A stretch of 64,000 nt of DNA from positions 3,207,501-3,271,500 of the forward strand of contig CP081303.1 of the NCBI GenBank assembly GCA_019720755.1, given 5' to 3'. Under the pieces are notes generated by a model. The model was not told the DNA's origin. It saw nothing but the letters and a program-made list of their open reading frames with translations, and searched no databases. Of the stretch, positions 46,601-53,901 are shown in pieces; the first letter of the stretch is position 1; the number at the start of each line of letters is the position of its first letter. A program made the position numbers and the translations under genes. The DNA is from Prolixibacteraceae bacterium (lineage in GTDB: Bacteria; Bacteroidota; Bacteroidia; Bacteroidales; Prolixibacteraceae).

Positions 46601-47183
46601 ATGGTAGATATGCCCAAGCCGAACCATTCCCTCCATCAGAACTTCTTACAATCCAAATATTTAAATATTTTTCATGAGGCCAGCTGTTAATTCTTTTAAC
46701 TTCAGGATGATCCCAGCTTCCATTAATTGTAAGAGGAGATACATCTCGCGTAATTCCCGTTGTATAATTGCCTAAAGGATCTACTTTTGCCAATCGAAAC
46801 TCGATGTTTGGTATTCCTACAGAACCATTAAATCGATCCACAATCTGATTCATATCTTCATTAATTGCCGCATAATCCTTGTTGATAATTGAGAGGGCCT
46901 CCATGATTTTTTCATCAGAAATGTTCTCCACTCCATAGTCGTGAATTACGTGAAAAACAATCGGAATCACATATTTCCTATCTGCGTCTAAGTCTAGTTT
47001 TAAGGTCTTTTTCCCGTCAAACATGGATTGTTCCACTTTCTTAGAAAGTCCTGGATCTTTTGCTAGATGCTCCATAAATGCTCGATATTGATCGCTATTG
47101 GAGCAGTGCGATTTCTTTTTGGGTTGTGCAGTAGTTACTAAACTAATAGCAATCAAAAACACTAGAAAAGTAAAATTTTTCAT
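43659..47183 (-). CDS. Secreted M43-type metalloprotease with PKD, GEVED and T9SS domains
   Basis: About 1174 residues. The start is set at MKNFTFLVFLIAISLVTTAQ, a clear signal peptide. A pappalysin-like M43 catalytic domain holds the zinc motif HEIGHFLNLYHTW and an LDMIQNYMDYAKCPIAFT Met-turn region. Two copies of a roughly 250-residue module follow, each with a beta-sandwich (SGKAIKHSSEDN and MGTAIKHEKKDN mark equivalent points) and a second part ending near the AGQ/AGE segments. Then come a PKD domain (WTFEGGSPYTYSGTTPP), a GEVED domain (KVWIDWNGDNKFTDEEL) and a T9SS tail (VIYPNPTKESFTV to TKHRIIIQ). It is expected to be a cell-surface or released protease. Confidence 0.88.
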   Translation of the reverse strand: MKNFTFLVFLIAISLVTTAQPKKKSHCSNSDQYRAFMEHLAKDPGLSKKVEQSMFDGKKTLKLDLDADRKYVIPIVFHVIHDYGVENISDEKIMEALSIINKDYAAINEDMNQIVDRFNGSVGIPNIEFRLAKVDPLGNYTTGITRDVSPLTINGSWDHPEVKRINSWPHEKYLNIWIVRSSDGGNGSAWAYLPYQTDNEQYADLDGIIISSWAFGATTEGYHRILTHEIGHFLNLYHTWSPWLSCGETSACNEDDEVADTPNCTGYYGGCELDHHSCGSLDMIQNYMDYAKCPIAFTKGQVERMHHALHSKVSHRNNLWSKENIQNVLYPKHALVDLEGQNFNESSTNTGSFSTTITAKIIGDEFTSDPWNSSNITFKNLPQGLVPETKKIDENHFEISLSGKAIKHSSEDNITIEVEIKREALISNTTEKCGFGIPIVFRDPYRMIHNKLSISVDENNPWEYFTLKNTSNSYGLWYEKGKLRLETYKKNILCESQSENITPLNLGVLINEVSETWNEGGNYPNEHNFITSQYRSWEGKTAFLGFFVTNEMNENLYGWMKVSINNAGTQAELIEYALNTDPTKGIRAGQIDSQLPVYSQDTNTFEEDRDLNNGTVSTKASITFLSKYDIGSDRVLQPTTDYEISDVPTGLTSKIEVIDGNIWIQWMGTAIKHEKKDNRDITIQLKSNTFVGEESYTEEIVYHMNFIDPYRIITGELTDILVDSSNKWKWFNLFEEGPAYGNWMYKQSHIKLETYNKACITEQDSRNIQRLNRGEVVSEDRNWQKPGEYPDQLDIYHASYTKWGNTEGYIGIKFYLKDQLHYGWLKGKMEGYGERFHLVAYGYNEKPNAPIYAGEGETTLPLEVDIVADNYHIEEGNSVQFSLNSNQVVNSCNWTFEGGSPYTYSGTTPPRVTYNHKGVFNVTADIISGDQNSTVSKNDMVTVTKKVVNDYCIPKVEPKYLGLKIINVSVNNQTFDVNREGYIMSSNDFYFNRNETNIVYVDITPKWEGTYVKVWIDWNGDNKFTDEELACYMQGTTSAYGGAINIPTDAVPQTHMRCMLYYGNKDKKACDPITYQGMVVDYTVVIDNDKISTNIDQNNSEKDVIYPNPTKESFTVHLKGSSTITICNIEGITMKQVRLSKGLRQVSVRDLTPGVYFVKIKSGNTITKHRIIIQ

Positions 47184-47640
47184 ATAGATAAATTTAGGTT
47201 GTTTAATTAAGTTATACATTTACAATAGGCGAGTTAGTGACTTTAATCATAAATACAAACATGGTTTATGTATTGAAATATTATGTTATCTTTTGATAAC
47301 GTGTGTGTTAGGTGTTTATGTGGTGGTGTGTCGGATCGTTCTGTACTATTTGTGCCATTATTCATACTTGATAATGCGATGTTAAATATTGTTAAAACAG
47401 GTTTTGCGTATGACAAGGTACAAGAGGTGTGTGAAAATAAAATTTATCTCAAATTGAAGTGTTGAATGAGGCTACCTACTTAATGATATAATAGAACTGA
47501 AGTTTGCGTCCAAATAGAAAAAACTATGATGAGGTTCCAAGTTTTGTGAGTCGAAGGACTTTAAGTCACATTACAAATTAGGGTGGGGAATGATATCTCT
47601 AAATTTGTTTTAATCCCTCAAGAGAAGTCGAAATACAGAA
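47184..47640. other. Gene-free region upstream of the protease gene
   Basis: About 450 bp. A 60-codon frame (47283-47465) and a 102-codon frame starting at 47583 have no start signals or protein-like composition, and the latter is antisense to a real gene. I see no other structure. Confidence 0.45.
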
Positions 47641-47673
47641 CTTCATGGACTCATATTAAATGGGTCCATGAAG
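47641..47673 (-). terminator. Terminator of the kdsD-hydrolase unit
   Basis: CTTCATGGAC and its complement GTCCATGAAG form a 10-bp stem with a 13-base loop just behind the hydrolase stop on the minus strand, followed by TTCTGTATTTC. Confidence 0.6.
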
Positions 47674-47680
47674 AGGTGTT

Positions 47681-48223
47681 TTATTTGATTAATTTAGAGA
47701 TCGTTTTGAATGCTGGTGCTTTGGCAGATTCTGTTAACTCAAATAGAATTGATTCAACAGTTGTTAGCATAATGCCTTCCATTTCAAATCGTTTGATTGC
47801 CATTTTTTTATTGATCTTTTTTCTTGAATCAATAGCATCGACTACCACGATGGGATTATATCCTGCATCTTTTAAATCTATTGCTGTTTGAAGAACACAG
47901 ATATGAGACTCTATTCCCGTAATAATCACATTTTTTGCTTCGTTGGCATTTAGAAAACTCTGAAACATATCGTGTTTGAAACAGCTAAAGTCTGTCTTAT
48001 CAAAGCTTTGGAATGCGCTTGTTTTCTCTACAATTTCTTGAACTGTTGTTCCTAGTCCTTGAGGATATTGTTGAGAAAAAATAGTGGGTATCTCCAATGC
48101 TTCTAAACCAGATATTACAATTTTATTGTTCTTAATCGTATCCTTTGCTTTTTGCATTACAGGAATCAACTTCTCCTGTAGGTCAATGATAAGTGCAACT
48201 GAATTGTCTTTTGTTATTTTCAT
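47681..48223 (-). CDS. Isochorismatase-family hydrolase (YcaC-like)
   Basis: A 180-residue cysteine hydrolase of the isochorismatase superfamily. The N-terminal ALIIDLQEKLIPVM holds the catalytic Asp, the Lys of the triad lies in FDKTDFSCF, and the nucleophile Cys lies in GIESHICVLQTAIDL. It resembles YcaC/nicotinamidase-related enzymes of unknown substrate rather than true isochorismatases. It lies 23 bp behind kdsD and is probably cotranscribed. Confidence 0.85.
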   Translation of the reverse strand: MKITKDNSVALIIDLQEKLIPVMQKAKDTIKNNKIVISGLEALEIPTIFSQQYPQGLGTTVQEIVEKTSAFQSFDKTDFSCFKHDMFQSFLNANEAKNVIITGIESHICVLQTAIDLKDAGYNPIVVVDAIDSRKKINKKMAIKRFEMEGIMLTTVESILFELTESAKAPAFKTISKLIK

Positions 48224-48246
48224 AGTATTGATGGAAATTAAATCAG

Positions 48247-48855
48247 TTATTGTTTCTTTGATTGACGCTTAGATTTCTCTCCAAGATAACCTCCATGATG
48301 TCTTTTGGCATACTGTTCATTGGTGAAATTGATCTTCTTCATCATCAAATTAACCAAAATATCTCCAATAACTGTCATGGTCGTGGTCGAAGTGCTTGGT
48401 GTCAATCCTAATGGACATAACTCTTTTGGATTACCAGTAAGGAGAACAATATCTGCAACTTCTGCAAGATCGCTATCTGACTTTGATGTGATTACAATCA
48501 AAGGAAGCCCAGGATAAAGGTTTTCTGCTAAATGGACTAGTGCAACAATTTCACTAGTACGTCCTGAGTTTGATATAAGAAGAAGAACATCATTAGGTTG
48601 AATTACACCAAGATCTCCATGTTGCGCTTCACTTGGGTGAAGAAAGATAGACGGAGTTCCCGTAGAACAGAATGTCGTAGAAATATTCAAAGCAATCTGT
48701 CCTGCTTTTCCCATGCCACTGGTTACCAGTTTTCCACCAAGTTTTTGTACACGCTCTTCGATAATTAGAATGGCTTTTTCGAAGTCGTTGTCTTGTGGTA
48801 TGTTTAATACTGCCTGTGCTTCACGTTGTAGTAAATCTGAAATGATATTTTTCAC
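48247..48855 (-). CDS. kdsD: Arabinose-5-phosphate isomerase, SIS domain only
   Basis: It interconverts ribulose-5-phosphate and arabinose-5-phosphate for Kdo synthesis. The SIS domain is complete: TSGMGKAGQIA, FLHPSEAQHGDLG, LLISNSGRTSEIVAL and the His-bearing end KRHHGGYLG. At 202 residues it lacks the CBS pair that follows the SIS domain in E. coli KdsD (about 328 residues); the HPSEAQHGD segment is family-typical. The start codon is GTG. A role in another sugar-phosphate step cannot be excluded. Confidence 0.85.
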   Translation of the reverse strand: MKNIISDLLQREAQAVLNIPQDNDFEKAILIIEERVQKLGGKLVTSGMGKAGQIALNISTTFCSTGTPSIFLHPSEAQHGDLGVIQPNDVLLLISNSGRTSEIVALVHLAENLYPGLPLIVITSKSDSDLAEVADIVLLTGNPKELCPLGLTPSTSTTTMTVIGDILVNLMMKKINFTNEQYAKRHHGGYLGEKSKRQSKKQ

Positions 48856-49122
48856 GTTATTACATGTATTATTATTGGTAACTATCTTATTTCCGAATTA
48901 AACACATATTCGTGCCTAATATCGTTTTGATTTTAGGCAAAAGTAAGTGAAAAAGAGTGTGTATGAAAAAGTTTATCTTATTTATTTGAGTATAAGATGA
49001 AATATTAGGAAAATAAAATGCCAAACAATCTTCATTAATTTGTACTTTTCACACTAATTATTTCTAAGTGATTAGAGACGAGTGAAACTATCAGATGATG
49101 GCGTTATTTTAAACTTATATAA

Positions 49123-51045
49123 ATGGCATTTAGAGAATTAGCAGAGTTTGTTGATCTATTGGATCAAGAGGGTGAATTAATCAGAGTGAAAGAGTATGTA
49201 ACTCCTGATATGGAGATTACGGAAATTGTGGACAGGTTCTCGAAAAGTAAGGGAGGGGGAAAGGCACTATTATTTGAAAATAATGGTACGGATTTCCCTA
49301 TTCTTATCAATGCTATGGGATCTACCAAAAGAATGTCTATGGCTTTGGGATGTTTTACTCTTGATCAGGTGGGTGAGAGAATAGATAAAGTCTTCTCCGA
49401 ACTAACCTCTCCTAAACTTAGCTGGATTGACAAGTTTAAAATGATTCCAACCCTAAAAAATGTATCCTCTTGGATGCCTAAACGTTCTAATAGTAGAGGG
49501 AGATGTCAAGAGAATATCTTTAAAGGTGATGACGTCGACCTTACGACGCTTCCTGTCTTAAGATGTTGGCCTGCCGATGGTGGCCCATTTATAACCCTTC
49601 CTTGTGTGGTTACGGAAGATCCAGATACCAACATACGGAATGTAGGAATGTATCGTATGCAAGTATTGGATAAGAATACTACTGGTATGCATTGGCATAA
49701 GCATAAGACTGGTGCTAGACACTACAATAGACATAAAGAATTAGGGACAAAAATGCCTGTATCTGTCGTATTAGGCGGAGATCCTTCTCTTATGTTTTCT
49801 GCGACGGCTCCTTTGCCAGATAATATTGACGAATATTTATTGGCTGGTTTCTTAAGAGATGAATCTGTAAACCTTGTTAAATGTATCACCAATGATCTAT
49901 ATGTCCCTGCAGATGCTGATATCATTATTGAAGGGTTTGTAGATCCTCAAGAAGAGCTTGTGTGGGAAGGACCATTCGGGGATCATACTGGATTCTACTC
50001 TTTGGCAGATTGGTACCCAAAATTTCATGTTACTTGTATTACGTATAAGGATCGTGCAATCTATCCTGCTACAATCGTAGGAATCCCACCGATGGAAGAT
50101 GCATACATTCAGCGAGCATCGGAGAGAATATTCTTAGCTCCAATGAAATTGGTAATGGTTCCTGAAATATTGGATATGGATTTACCTCCAGCTGGGGTTG
50201 CCCACAATATTACTTTGGCACAAATCAATAAGACATTTTCTGGTCAAGCTCATAAAGTGGCATATAGTATGTGGGGAGCAGGGCAGATGATGTTTAATAA
50301 GGTGATGGTTATCACTGATGAGTCAGCTCCTAATGTTCATAGTTATAGACGAATGGCTCGAATAATATCTCAGAAAGTAGAAGTGTCTAGAGATATCTTT
50401 TTCTCTAGAGGGCCAATGGACGTACTTGATCACTCTTCTAATGCTTTTGCTTACGGCTCTAAAATGGGTGTCGATGCAACCGAAAAACTAGATGAAGAGT
50501 TACAAGGCTTTGATCACTGTGTGGCATTAGACAAAAAAGGAACTTTTGTGCAGCCAACTTCTATGCCTGAATATATTGTTAAGGTCAATGGAAGTCTAAT
50601 TGAACAGGAGATATCTGTTATCATCATTTCTATTGACAAACGATCAAATATGGATCTAAATGATCTAAAGCAATATATTTTAAATGAAAAATCTTTCGCA
50701 CTAGCCAAATTCATTGTCATTGTAGATCGTGGAGTTTGTATTGATGATTATGATTTTGTTAGTTGGTACTGTTCTGGCAATATCGATCCAATAAGAGATT
50801 GTTCTATTCATGAACCAATGGTTCCTAATGCACCTAGTCGAATGATTATTGATGGAACTAGAAAGACTTCATTACATGATAATTTTAAACGATTGTGGCC
50901 AAATCCAGTAGTTTCTGATGATGAGATGATTGAACAAATTGATATGAGATGGGAAAGTTTAGAGTTAGGCCCTTTTGTCTCTTCTCCATCACGAAAGTAT
51001 AAATCTCTGATGAGAGGATCTGGTGCGGTTGCTGAAGATATATAA
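49123..51045 (+). CDS. UbiD-family decarboxylase
   Basis: A prenylated-FMN-dependent decarboxylase of the UbiD superfamily, 640 residues. The N-terminal part has FRELAEFVDLLDQEGELIRVKE, the middle carries FITLPCVVTEDPDTNIRNVGMYRMQ (cofactor-binding region) and the key acidic motif EELVWEGPFGDHTGFY, and the C-terminal part forms the dimer domain. In Bacteroidota such proteins are commonly assigned to menaquinone biosynthesis; no neighbour here supports or contradicts that. The substrate is therefore open. Confidence 0.88.
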   Translation: MAFRELAEFVDLLDQEGELIRVKEYVTPDMEITEIVDRFSKSKGGGKALLFENNGTDFPILINAMGSTKRMSMALGCFTLDQVGERIDKVFSELTSPKLSWIDKFKMIPTLKNVSSWMPKRSNSRGRCQENIFKGDDVDLTTLPVLRCWPADGGPFITLPCVVTEDPDTNIRNVGMYRMQVLDKNTTGMHWHKHKTGARHYNRHKELGTKMPVSVVLGGDPSLMFSATAPLPDNIDEYLLAGFLRDESVNLVKCITNDLYVPADADIIIEGFVDPQEELVWEGPFGDHTGFYSLADWYPKFHVTCITYKDRAIYPATIVGIPPMEDAYIQRASERIFLAPMKLVMVPEILDMDLPPAGVAHNITLAQINKTFSGQAHKVAYSMWGAGQMMFNKVMVITDESAPNVHSYRRMARIISQKVEVSRDIFFSRGPMDVLDHSSNAFAYGSKMGVDATEKLDEELQGFDHCVALDKKGTFVQPTSMPEYIVKVNGSLIEQEISVIIISIDKRSNMDLNDLKQYILNEKSFALAKFIVIVDRGVCIDDYDFVSWYCSGNIDPIRDCSIHEPMVPNAPSRMIIDGTRKTSLHDNFKRLWPNPVVSDDEMIEQIDMRWESLELGPFVSSPSRKYKSLMRGSGAVAEDI

Positions 51046-51078
51046 ACTGAACAAAAACCATACTTAATTGAAATCACT

Positions 51079-51528
51079 ATGTGGCATTCTACGAAAATCT
51101 ATTTGTTTGTTGTACTATCACTTTGGTGTTCTTTATTCGCGAAAGCAGATCGTCCAAAGAACTTCCCATCCACGAGCATTTGGACCTCGGTGTGGGATAC
51201 TGAAGTGAATGATGTCGCTTTTAAAAAAGTTGGAAATAAACTACAAGAAAATCTCACTGTTGAGGAACTAGTTCTTATTTTGAATAAAACATTGTTTCTT
51301 GATATTGAGGTGGTGGGATTAGAATCCGAGACATTAAAAATTAAAATTAATGACTCCGAAACACTCACAGAACATATGGGATCTAGTGGAGCAAAGACTT
51401 GTTTGGGTATTATTACTTTTACTTTGACAGAAAATTCACAAGTGAAGATGGTAGATATGGACTTCGAATATGGATCGCACGCTTCCCCTGGTGTATATTC
51501 TAGAATAAATTTTATTCAAGCTTTTTAA
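51079..51528 (+). CDS. Exported hypothetical protein
   Basis: 149 residues, family not recognised. The signal peptide MWHSTKIYLFVVLSLWCSLFAKA is convincing. The mature part has a helix (NLTVEELVLILNKTLF) followed by alternating beta strands (IEVVGLESETLKIKIN, CLGIITFTLTENSQVKMVDMDFEYG). It begins 34 bp after the UbiD gene in the same direction and may share its transcript. It has no lipobox. Confidence 0.65.
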   Translation: MWHSTKIYLFVVLSLWCSLFAKADRPKNFPSTSIWTSVWDTEVNDVAFKKVGNKLQENLTVEELVLILNKTLFLDIEVVGLESETLKIKINDSETLTEHMGSSGAKTCLGIITFTLTENSQVKMVDMDFEYGSHASPGVYSRINFIQAF

Positions 51529-51539
51529 AATCGATTTAT

Positions 51540-51577
51540 TCAAGCTGCTTGGTTATGAATCCGAACAAGCAGCTTGA
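51540..51577 (+). other. Perfect 12-bp hairpin without T run
   Basis: TCAAGCTGCTTG and its complement CAAGCAGCTTGA enclose 14 bases directly after the exported-protein gene. There is no T tract, so it is not a classical terminator; it may protect the mRNA end. A second small hairpin (GTGGAA/TTCCAC) follows at 51599-51622. Confidence 0.45.
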
Positions 51578-51730
51578 TCTATTGTATAAGATTTTGGGTG
51601 GAAACCATACAATGATTCCACTCTTTCATATTCTTTTAGAATCCTATCATACAAGAATAATCTTATCTATATATTGGTTATTTCTAAAGGGATCTGTTTT
51701 GATTTGGATGTTAGATTTGTTGCACTTTAT

Positions 51731-52267
51731 CTATTGTATTAAAAATCCAATGGTAAGCTCTCCAAGAAAACCAATAGGTTCTTGTGTCGTAATATTTAGA
51801 TCTGTATGATGCCACCATTGCTTACACCCTCCTGCTTTTCCTTCTAGGTAAAACCAATTGAAAGTACGTCGTATTCCCCATTGTAGTTTGCAATCAAATC
51901 CAATAGGATTCGTATTGTATAAATATTTGCTTTTTGTAATGTTTCTGTGTGTATAACCTATGCTCGCGATCAAAAAGCTCGCACTATTTCCCTTTATATT
52001 TCTGCCTCTTGATTCTCTTCTAAGAATGTTGTAATAGTATCGATACCCTATATCTATAGAGGGTTTAATATATGTATCACTGCCTACCCAAGAAAAATAT
52101 CCTGTTGCTGTAAGGTCTAATGTTCCTTTGGTTCCTAACTTCTTTTCGTATCCAATACCTGGGGTAAGAAGGTTTATTTTAAACTGATCCATGGTTCCTC
52201 CTTCTTGCGCTTTGATGGTAAAAGAGGTAATCATCATAATGAATGCAATGAGTGTAAATATTTTCAT
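51731..52267 (-). CDS. Outer-membrane beta-barrel-like protein
   Basis: 178 residues with a signal peptide (MKIFTLIAFIMMITSFTIKA). The mature part consists of alternating amphipathic strands with aromatic ends (LDLTATGYFSWVG, PSIDIGYRYYYNI, FLIASIGYTHRN, WGIRRTFNWFYLEGKAGG) and ends in ELTIGFLIQ, as in small outer-membrane barrels. The specific family is not recognised. Confidence 0.7.
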   Translation of the reverse strand: MKIFTLIAFIMMITSFTIKAQEGGTMDQFKINLLTPGIGYEKKLGTKGTLDLTATGYFSWVGSDTYIKPSIDIGYRYYYNILRRESRGRNIKGNSASFLIASIGYTHRNITKSKYLYNTNPIGFDCKLQWGIRRTFNWFYLEGKAGGCKQWWHHTDLNITTQEPIGFLGELTIGFLIQ

Positions 52268-53040
52268 AGTATAGTTTATTGACTCAATTTATTGTAATAA
52301 ATGTTTTTAAAAGTTAAATAGATTAAAACAAATAATATGCCAAAAATCACGTTTTAGCTATATTTATGTAAAAGTGCATTCATTACATCCTTCCTATTAT
52401 ACACTCTTTCTCTCTTCTATTTTTTTGTGCAATCTATCTGAGATCTTCTATCTTGACTTTTATATCATATAGTCTTCTTCTGAAATCGTAGATAATGATT
52501 TTTAATTGCTCGTACAATCTTTGTCTATTGATCCTACTTTAAGCCTTACTTTGGATACCTTTCCTTTACCCTTCCTTTACCCTTTGGTTACCCTTTCTCC
52601 ATCGATTGGGTAAACGAACCCTAACCAATGTGTATCGTATATGTAGCCAAAGATAGAATGAGGTCCCTATTATTAAAGGTTTGAAGGATTGTATCTATTG
52701 AGAATGAAGACACTGTCATGACTTTGTCAATGAACAGGATCTTACACAATTACTGTTAATTAATGATATTTTATGTACATTTATTGATGGTGTACCAATT
52801 AGATGGGAACTGACCTAATGTCTTTGGATGGAACTAGAATGTGTCTATACATCGATTGATTCGATGGAATAGACTCTATTGACCTTCTTAACTTATGGTA
52901 TATGCGACCTGATTTTGAAATACAATATGGTGATTTGTATCCATTAAATTTGTGTTGGATTATCTTCTTGTTGCAATTCGTTATCATTTAGTTTATTCCG
53001 TTTATGAACTAGGTGTTAGAACTTACAAAATAAAATTATT
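52268..53040. other. 770-bp gene-free region with a phased TACCC element
   Basis: No convincing gene is seen. A 62-codon minus-strand frame (52799-52987) is judged to be chance. The region contains pyrimidine-rich sequence around 52380-52520 and the phased element at 52556-52650, and should include the promoter of the GLPGLI gene at its right end. Confidence 0.5.
52556..52650. repeat. 11-bp-phased TACCC repeat, second copy
   Basis: TA steps occur at 52556, 52567, 52578, 52589, 52611, 52622, 52633 and 52644, all on one 11-bp lattice with one position (52600) missed. The first units read TACCTTTCCTT, TACCCTTCCTT, TACCCTTTGGT and TACCCTTTCTC is cut by the missed step. The 14-mer TACCCTTTGGTTAC is shared exactly with the element at 24066-24160. 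A short TTACCC/GGGTAA symmetry lies in the middle. Confidence 0.65.
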
Positions 53041-53898
53041 ATGAAAAAATTATTATTCGTTACCTTTTTCTTTATGATTGGTCATGTTTATTCTCAAACG
53101 ATAGATGGAGATGTAAGTAGTCTGAGTTTTCAATTAATTGAGAAGAAGATTATTGATACGGCTAAAGTGGACATCTTTTATACTTTAGATTTCCGTAAAA
53201 ATCCCAATAAACCTGATAAAATTAGTCATGCACAGACTTTTCTGCAAGTTGGTAACCATTGTAGATGTTTTAAGGACTATAATGAATTTCTTTCGGACTC
53301 TGTGAATGATGATTGTGCCGTAAAATCCCTGAGTGCGATGGAGGGAATGATGAAATACATGTCTGCTTTGAAGAGACGTAACTATTACAAAACGATTCTT
53401 TATGGTGTTCAGGAAGACCAATTAGTACGGAGACATAATATTTATCCTACGATCTATGAATATAGCGATAGTATTCCCACGTTTGAATGGGTAATTACAG
53501 AAAAGGATAGTGTCATTCTTGATTACAAATGTACAATGGCAACATGTCATTATCGAGGACGTGATTACGAAGCGTGGTTTGCAGAGGATATTTCCATGCC
53601 ATATGGTCCGGATGTCTTTGGTGGCCTACCTGGATTAATTATGGATGTTCATGATACGCAATTTCATTATCATTTTCGATTAAATGGATTATATCCAGTC
53701 GAGCATCTTCAATTGATATATAAAAGAGATGGAGAGAAAGTGGTTTCTTCCACAAGATCCCGTTGTCGAAAGATTTATAAACATAGCAGAGAATTTCCTG
53801 CTCAAGCGATGCAACAAGCTTTTCCCAATGACAAATTAACGGCAGAAGATATTGCACAAATTAAGCCTAAATCATATAATCCTATGGAGTTAAAGTAA
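53041..53898 (+). CDS. GLPGLI family protein
   Basis: A 285-residue exported protein named for its signature, here FGGLPGLIMDVHD near residue 202. The signal peptide is MKKLLFVTFFFMIGHVYSQ. Upstream of the signature it has YKCTMATCHYRGRDYEAWFAEDI, a typical segment with two cysteines. The biochemical role of the family is unknown. It lies four bases before a large outer-membrane protein gene, a pairing often seen in Bacteroidota and suggesting a joint envelope function. Confidence 0.9.
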   Translation: MKKLLFVTFFFMIGHVYSQTIDGDVSSLSFQLIEKKIIDTAKVDIFYTLDFRKNPNKPDKISHAQTFLQVGNHCRCFKDYNEFLSDSVNDDCAVKSLSAMEGMMKYMSALKRRNYYKTILYGVQEDQLVRRHNIYPTIYEYSDSIPTFEWVITEKDSVILDYKCTMATCHYRGRDYEAWFAEDISMPYGPDVFGGLPGLIMDVHDTQFHYHFRLNGLYPVEHLQLIYKRDGEKVVSSTRSRCRKIYKHSREFPAQAMQQAFPNDKLTAEDIAQIKPKSYNPMELK

Positions 53899-53901
53899 GA
53901 G

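Noticed and set aside
47283-47465. 60-codon frame upstream of the protease gene
   Set aside because: Cysteine-rich chance translation with no start signal, and it sits in the region that should hold promoters.
51549-51809. 86-codon plus-strand frame after the exported protein
   Set aside because: It overlaps the hairpins and the 3' end of the minus-strand outer-membrane protein gene and has no family character.
52799-52987. 62-codon minus-strand frame in the long gap
   Set aside because: Composition and length fit chance, and no start signal or neighbour supports it.
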